Origin: Mycobacterium bourgelatii | Lineage (GTDB): Bacteria; Actinomycetota; Actinomycetes; Mycobacteriales; Mycobacteriaceae | DNA: 64,000 bases | Assembly (NCBI RefSeq): GCF_010723575.1 | Contig: NZ_BLKZ01000001.1 | Coordinates: forward strand, 5,456,001-5,520,000 | Direction: 5' to 3' | In this document: positions 62,139 to 64,000 of the stretch, one piece after another | Position numbering within the stretch: the stretch's first letter is position 1 | How the letters are laid out: every line of letters begins with the position of its first letter | Notes under the pieces: generated by a model | What the model was told of the DNA's origin: nothing | What the model saw: the letters and a program-made list of their open reading frames with translations, nothing else | Database searches by the model: none | Made by a program: the position numbers and the translations under genes

Positions 62139-62153
62139 GAGAATAGCATTCTC
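62139..62153. promoter_or_regulatory. GAGAAT-type palindrome between fadE pair and NTF2-like gene
   Basis: GAGAATAGCATTCTC, a near-perfect palindrome, 32 bases before the smaller fadE start and 76 bases before the NTF2-like gene. It can serve both divergent units. Confidence 0.72.
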
Positions 62154-62228
62154 TCTAGTGGAAGTAGTAATCTCCCAATCTGGCTATGAGGTTTGAGGTG
62201 CATACCGATCACGGTGGAAGGGACCACG

Positions 62229-62726
62229 TTGGACGCCGCAACCACCCTGAGTGAGATCGAAGCGATCAAACAGCTCAAGGCCCGATATTGCCGCTTCCTG
62301 GACACCAAACGATGGGATGAGTGGCGTGAACTGTTCACCGATGATTTCGTCAGCGACACCACGCAGTCGGGCGGCAAGCGCATCGCCGGCGCCGACGAGT
62401 TCGTTGCTTTCGTCCGCAACATATTCGGCAAGCCGTCACGACCGACGGTGCATCAGGTGCACGCCCCAGAAATCGAACTGACGTCGGCCACCACCGCGAC
62501 CGGGGTGTGGGCGCTCGAGGATGTGGTCCGTCTGGCCCCGGGCGTCAACCTCAACGGGCGCGGTCACTATCACGAGACCTACGAGAAAGTCGACAGCCAA
62601 TGGCGGATCAAGTCCTCCACGTTGACCCGCCTCCGTGAGGACGTGTTCAACCCGCTGTTCTCGGTACGCATCTCGCCCCGGTTGCGTGACGCCGGTTCCG
62701 CGCTGGCCCGCAGGTTCGACAAATGA
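62229..62726 (+). CDS. NTF2-like (SnoaL/steroid-isomerase fold) protein
   Basis: 165 residues, alpha+beta cone fold: EIEAIKQLKARYCRFLDTKRWDEWRELFTDDFVSDTTQSGG is the conserved N-terminal helix-turn segment with the RYCRFLDT signature of this group. Relatives include ketosteroid isomerases and limonene-epoxide hydrolases. Start is a TTG after GGAAGGGACC; GTG at 62214 is possible. ATGA overlap with the epimerase. Potential isomerase or hydrolase on a ring compound. Confidence 0.8.
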   Translation: MDAATTLSEIEAIKQLKARYCRFLDTKRWDEWRELFTDDFVSDTTQSGGKRIAGADEFVAFVRNIFGKPSRPTVHQVHAPEIELTSATTATGVWALEDVVRLAPGVNLNGRGHYHETYEKVDSQWRIKSSTLTRLREDVFNPLFSVRISPRLRDAGSALARRFDK

Positions 62727-63826
62727 ACCACCCCGAAACCGTCCTTGTCACCGGCGCTTTCGGTCAACTCGGCAAGCGCTGCGCCGAAATCCTGCTGCGC
62801 CGCGGCCGCACCGTGATCGCGATGGACCTGGCCAACGACAAGACGGCCCCCGCCGTCGACGCACTCTCCAAAGTCGCCGACCCCGGCAAGCTGATCGTCG
62901 AACACACCGACCTCACCGATGCCGACGCCGTCGCCGCCGTCATCGATCGCCACCAGCCCGGCGCAATAGTCCATCTGGCGGCGGTCGTGGCGCCACTGTC
63001 GTATCGCAATCCGGGCCTGGCTCGCAGGGTCAACGTGGACGGCACCAGAAACCTCATTACCGCGGCCCAAAACCTCAGCACGCCACCGCTGTTCGTGTTC
63101 GCCTCCAGCGCGGCGGTGTACGGCTCGCGCAACCCGCACCGACTACCCGAACTCATCACCGCCGACACGCCGGTCAACCCGATCGACCAATACGGCGAGG
63201 ACAAGGTCTTGGCCGAGGCCGTCATCACCAAGAGCAACCTCCCCCACGCGATCCTGCGTCTGGCGGCGATCGTCTCCCCGGATGGAGCCGCCAACTTCGA
63301 CGGCGACTACCTGGTATTGGTGCGCTCCACCCCGGTGGACAACCGCATGCACGCGATCGACGCTCGGGATGCGTCGCTGGCCTTCGCCAACGCGGTAGAC
63401 CGCCGCGACACCATCGACGGCAAGGTCCTGATGATCGCCGGCGACGAGAAATGCGCCAAGCTGATGGGCGACCTGCAAGACGACATGATGGAAGCCGTCG
63501 GCCTCGGCCGGCTCGGTCCCTCGATCGGCTTTCCGGCAAATCCCGACGACGACCGCGGCTGGGGCTTCACCGGGTGGTTCGACACCGCCGAATCCCAAGC
63601 GCTGCTTGAGTTCCAGGAACACGATTGGTCCGAGACCGTGGCGTGGATCGCCGAGTCGATGGGCCGGCTCCGCTTCTTACTCAAGGCGCTGAGCCCTGCG
63701 CTCCGCCCGTTGGCACGGGCCTACTTCGGCTTCCAGAACCGACGTGACCACCGCGGTCCGTACGCCGACCCGTGGACGATGATCAAGCAGAAATACGGCC
63801 CAGAAGCGCTCGCCTCCAACGGATGA
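62723..63826 (+). CDS. NAD-dependent epimerase/dehydratase-type (extended SDR) protein
   Basis: 367 residues. N-terminal nucleotide motif TGAFGQLGKRC; HLAAVVAPLSYRNP; VFASSAAVYGSRNP; catalytic Tyr-Lys in QYGEDKVLAEAV; DARDASLAFANAV. Extended SDR fold; similar proteins include 3-beta-hydroxysteroid-dehydrogenase-like and sugar-nucleotide enzymes. The neighbourhood of NTF2 and fadE genes favours a lipid or steroid substrate. C-terminus ends PEALASNG and overlaps the nitroreductase remnant on the other strand. Confidence 0.82.
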   Translation: MNHPETVLVTGAFGQLGKRCAEILLRRGRTVIAMDLANDKTAPAVDALSKVADPGKLIVEHTDLTDADAVAAVIDRHQPGAIVHLAAVVAPLSYRNPGLARRVNVDGTRNLITAAQNLSTPPLFVFASSAAVYGSRNPHRLPELITADTPVNPIDQYGEDKVLAEAVITKSNLPHAILRLAAIVSPDGAANFDGDYLVLVRSTPVDNRMHAIDARDASLAFANAVDRRDTIDGKVLMIAGDEKCAKLMGDLQDDMMEAVGLGRLGPSIGFPANPDDDRGWGFTGWFDTAESQALLEFQEHDWSETVAWIAESMGRLRFLLKALSPALRPLARAYFGFQNRRDHRGPYADPWTMIKQKYGPEALASNG

Positions 63827-63911
63827 CGTCGTCGACCGGCCCGTCGGTGAAACGCCGGATCGTGCGGGCGGTCGACACTACGTTCCAGATGTCACCGCCG
63901 GCTCGGCTCAT
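63783..63911 (-). pseudogene. 5' remnant of a nitroreductase gene
   Basis: The minus strand encodes MSRAGGDIWNVVSTARTIRR then FTDGPVDD, an excellent nitroreductase N-terminus, but after about 28 residues it runs into unrelated sequence (VIRWRRALLGRISA) and a stop within the epimerase 3' end. The body of the enzyme is missing, so only a start fragment remains; loss probably came with the rearrangement that placed the epimerase. No complete copy is visible in the last 90 bases to the right, which look non-coding. Confidence 0.55.
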
Positions 63912-64000
63912 TCCTGGCACGTTAGCCGAGGGCATTGAGCACCTCCGGGGATGCGTGTGCTTGCCGGAACAAAGAACAAACCCCTGCATTAAACAGCCGA

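Noticed and set aside
62108..62431. Upstream extension of the smaller fadE
   Set aside because: The extension covers the GAGAAT palindrome and the start of the opposite gene; a strong AGGAGG lies before ATG 62107.

Overview
The window is high-GC actinobacterial DNA. Its left 31 kb follows, gene by gene and in reversed numbering, a stretch of the Mycobacterium tuberculosis chromosome as I recall it (about Rv0875c to Rv0852): fadE10, cspB, moaA2, moaD2, rpfA, moaE2, mog, moaC2, the XPB helicase pair, fadB, fadA, dapC, far, the keto-acid decarboxylase and fadD16. Protein matches are very close, so the source is a Mycobacterium, most likely a non-tuberculous slow grower. The Mtb comparison is from memory, not from a search.

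Layout. (1) 0-9 kb: envelope protein, a thiol-transferase-like gene, fadE10, cspB, then a molybdopterin set split around rpfA. The rpfA leader carries a CRP-like site and a c-di-AMP (ydaO-type) riboswitch. (2) 9-13 kb: an XPB helicase and its neighbour protein. (3) 13.1-19.1 kb: a block that I recall as absent from Mtb. It holds an Ltp-thiolase/DUF35 pair, an ABM protein, an F420-type oxidoreductase, a CsoR/CstR-family repressor with DUF302 and AhpD-like genes sharing operator-like palindromes, and a flavin monooxygenase. A long palindromic repeat lies at each end of the block. (4) 19-31 kb: beta-oxidation fadBA, dapC, three SRPBCC proteins, far, kdc and fadD16. (5) 31-64 kb: a large lipid/steroid-like accessory region.

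That accessory region has a complete mce transporter operon (yrbEA-yrbEB-mceABCDEF, 53.4 to 43.9 kb) flanked by three pairs of Mce-associated membrane proteins and several small exported proteins. Around it are catabolic genes: amidohydrolase, enoyl-CoA hydratase, two P450s (one with its 3Fe-4S ferredoxin), a family III CoA-transferase, SDR and epimerase, an NTF2-like protein and a two-subunit acyl-CoA dehydrogenase pair. Several of these transcription units share an upstream palindrome of the form GARAANNNNATTCTC, so they may form one regulon that imports and breaks down a hydrophobic substrate.

The least explained system is at 36.0-39.2 kb. A four-gene overlapping operon encodes cytochrome-oxidase subunit III- and IV-like proteins plus two mutually related six-helix membrane proteins, with no catalytic oxidase subunit. 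It is divergent from a TetR gene and has two perfect TAGCCGATCGGCTA palindromes between them.

I saw no tRNA, rRNA, CRISPR array or insertion sequence. Function names rest on motif and family recognition; start sites were chosen from ribosome-binding sites and overlaps.
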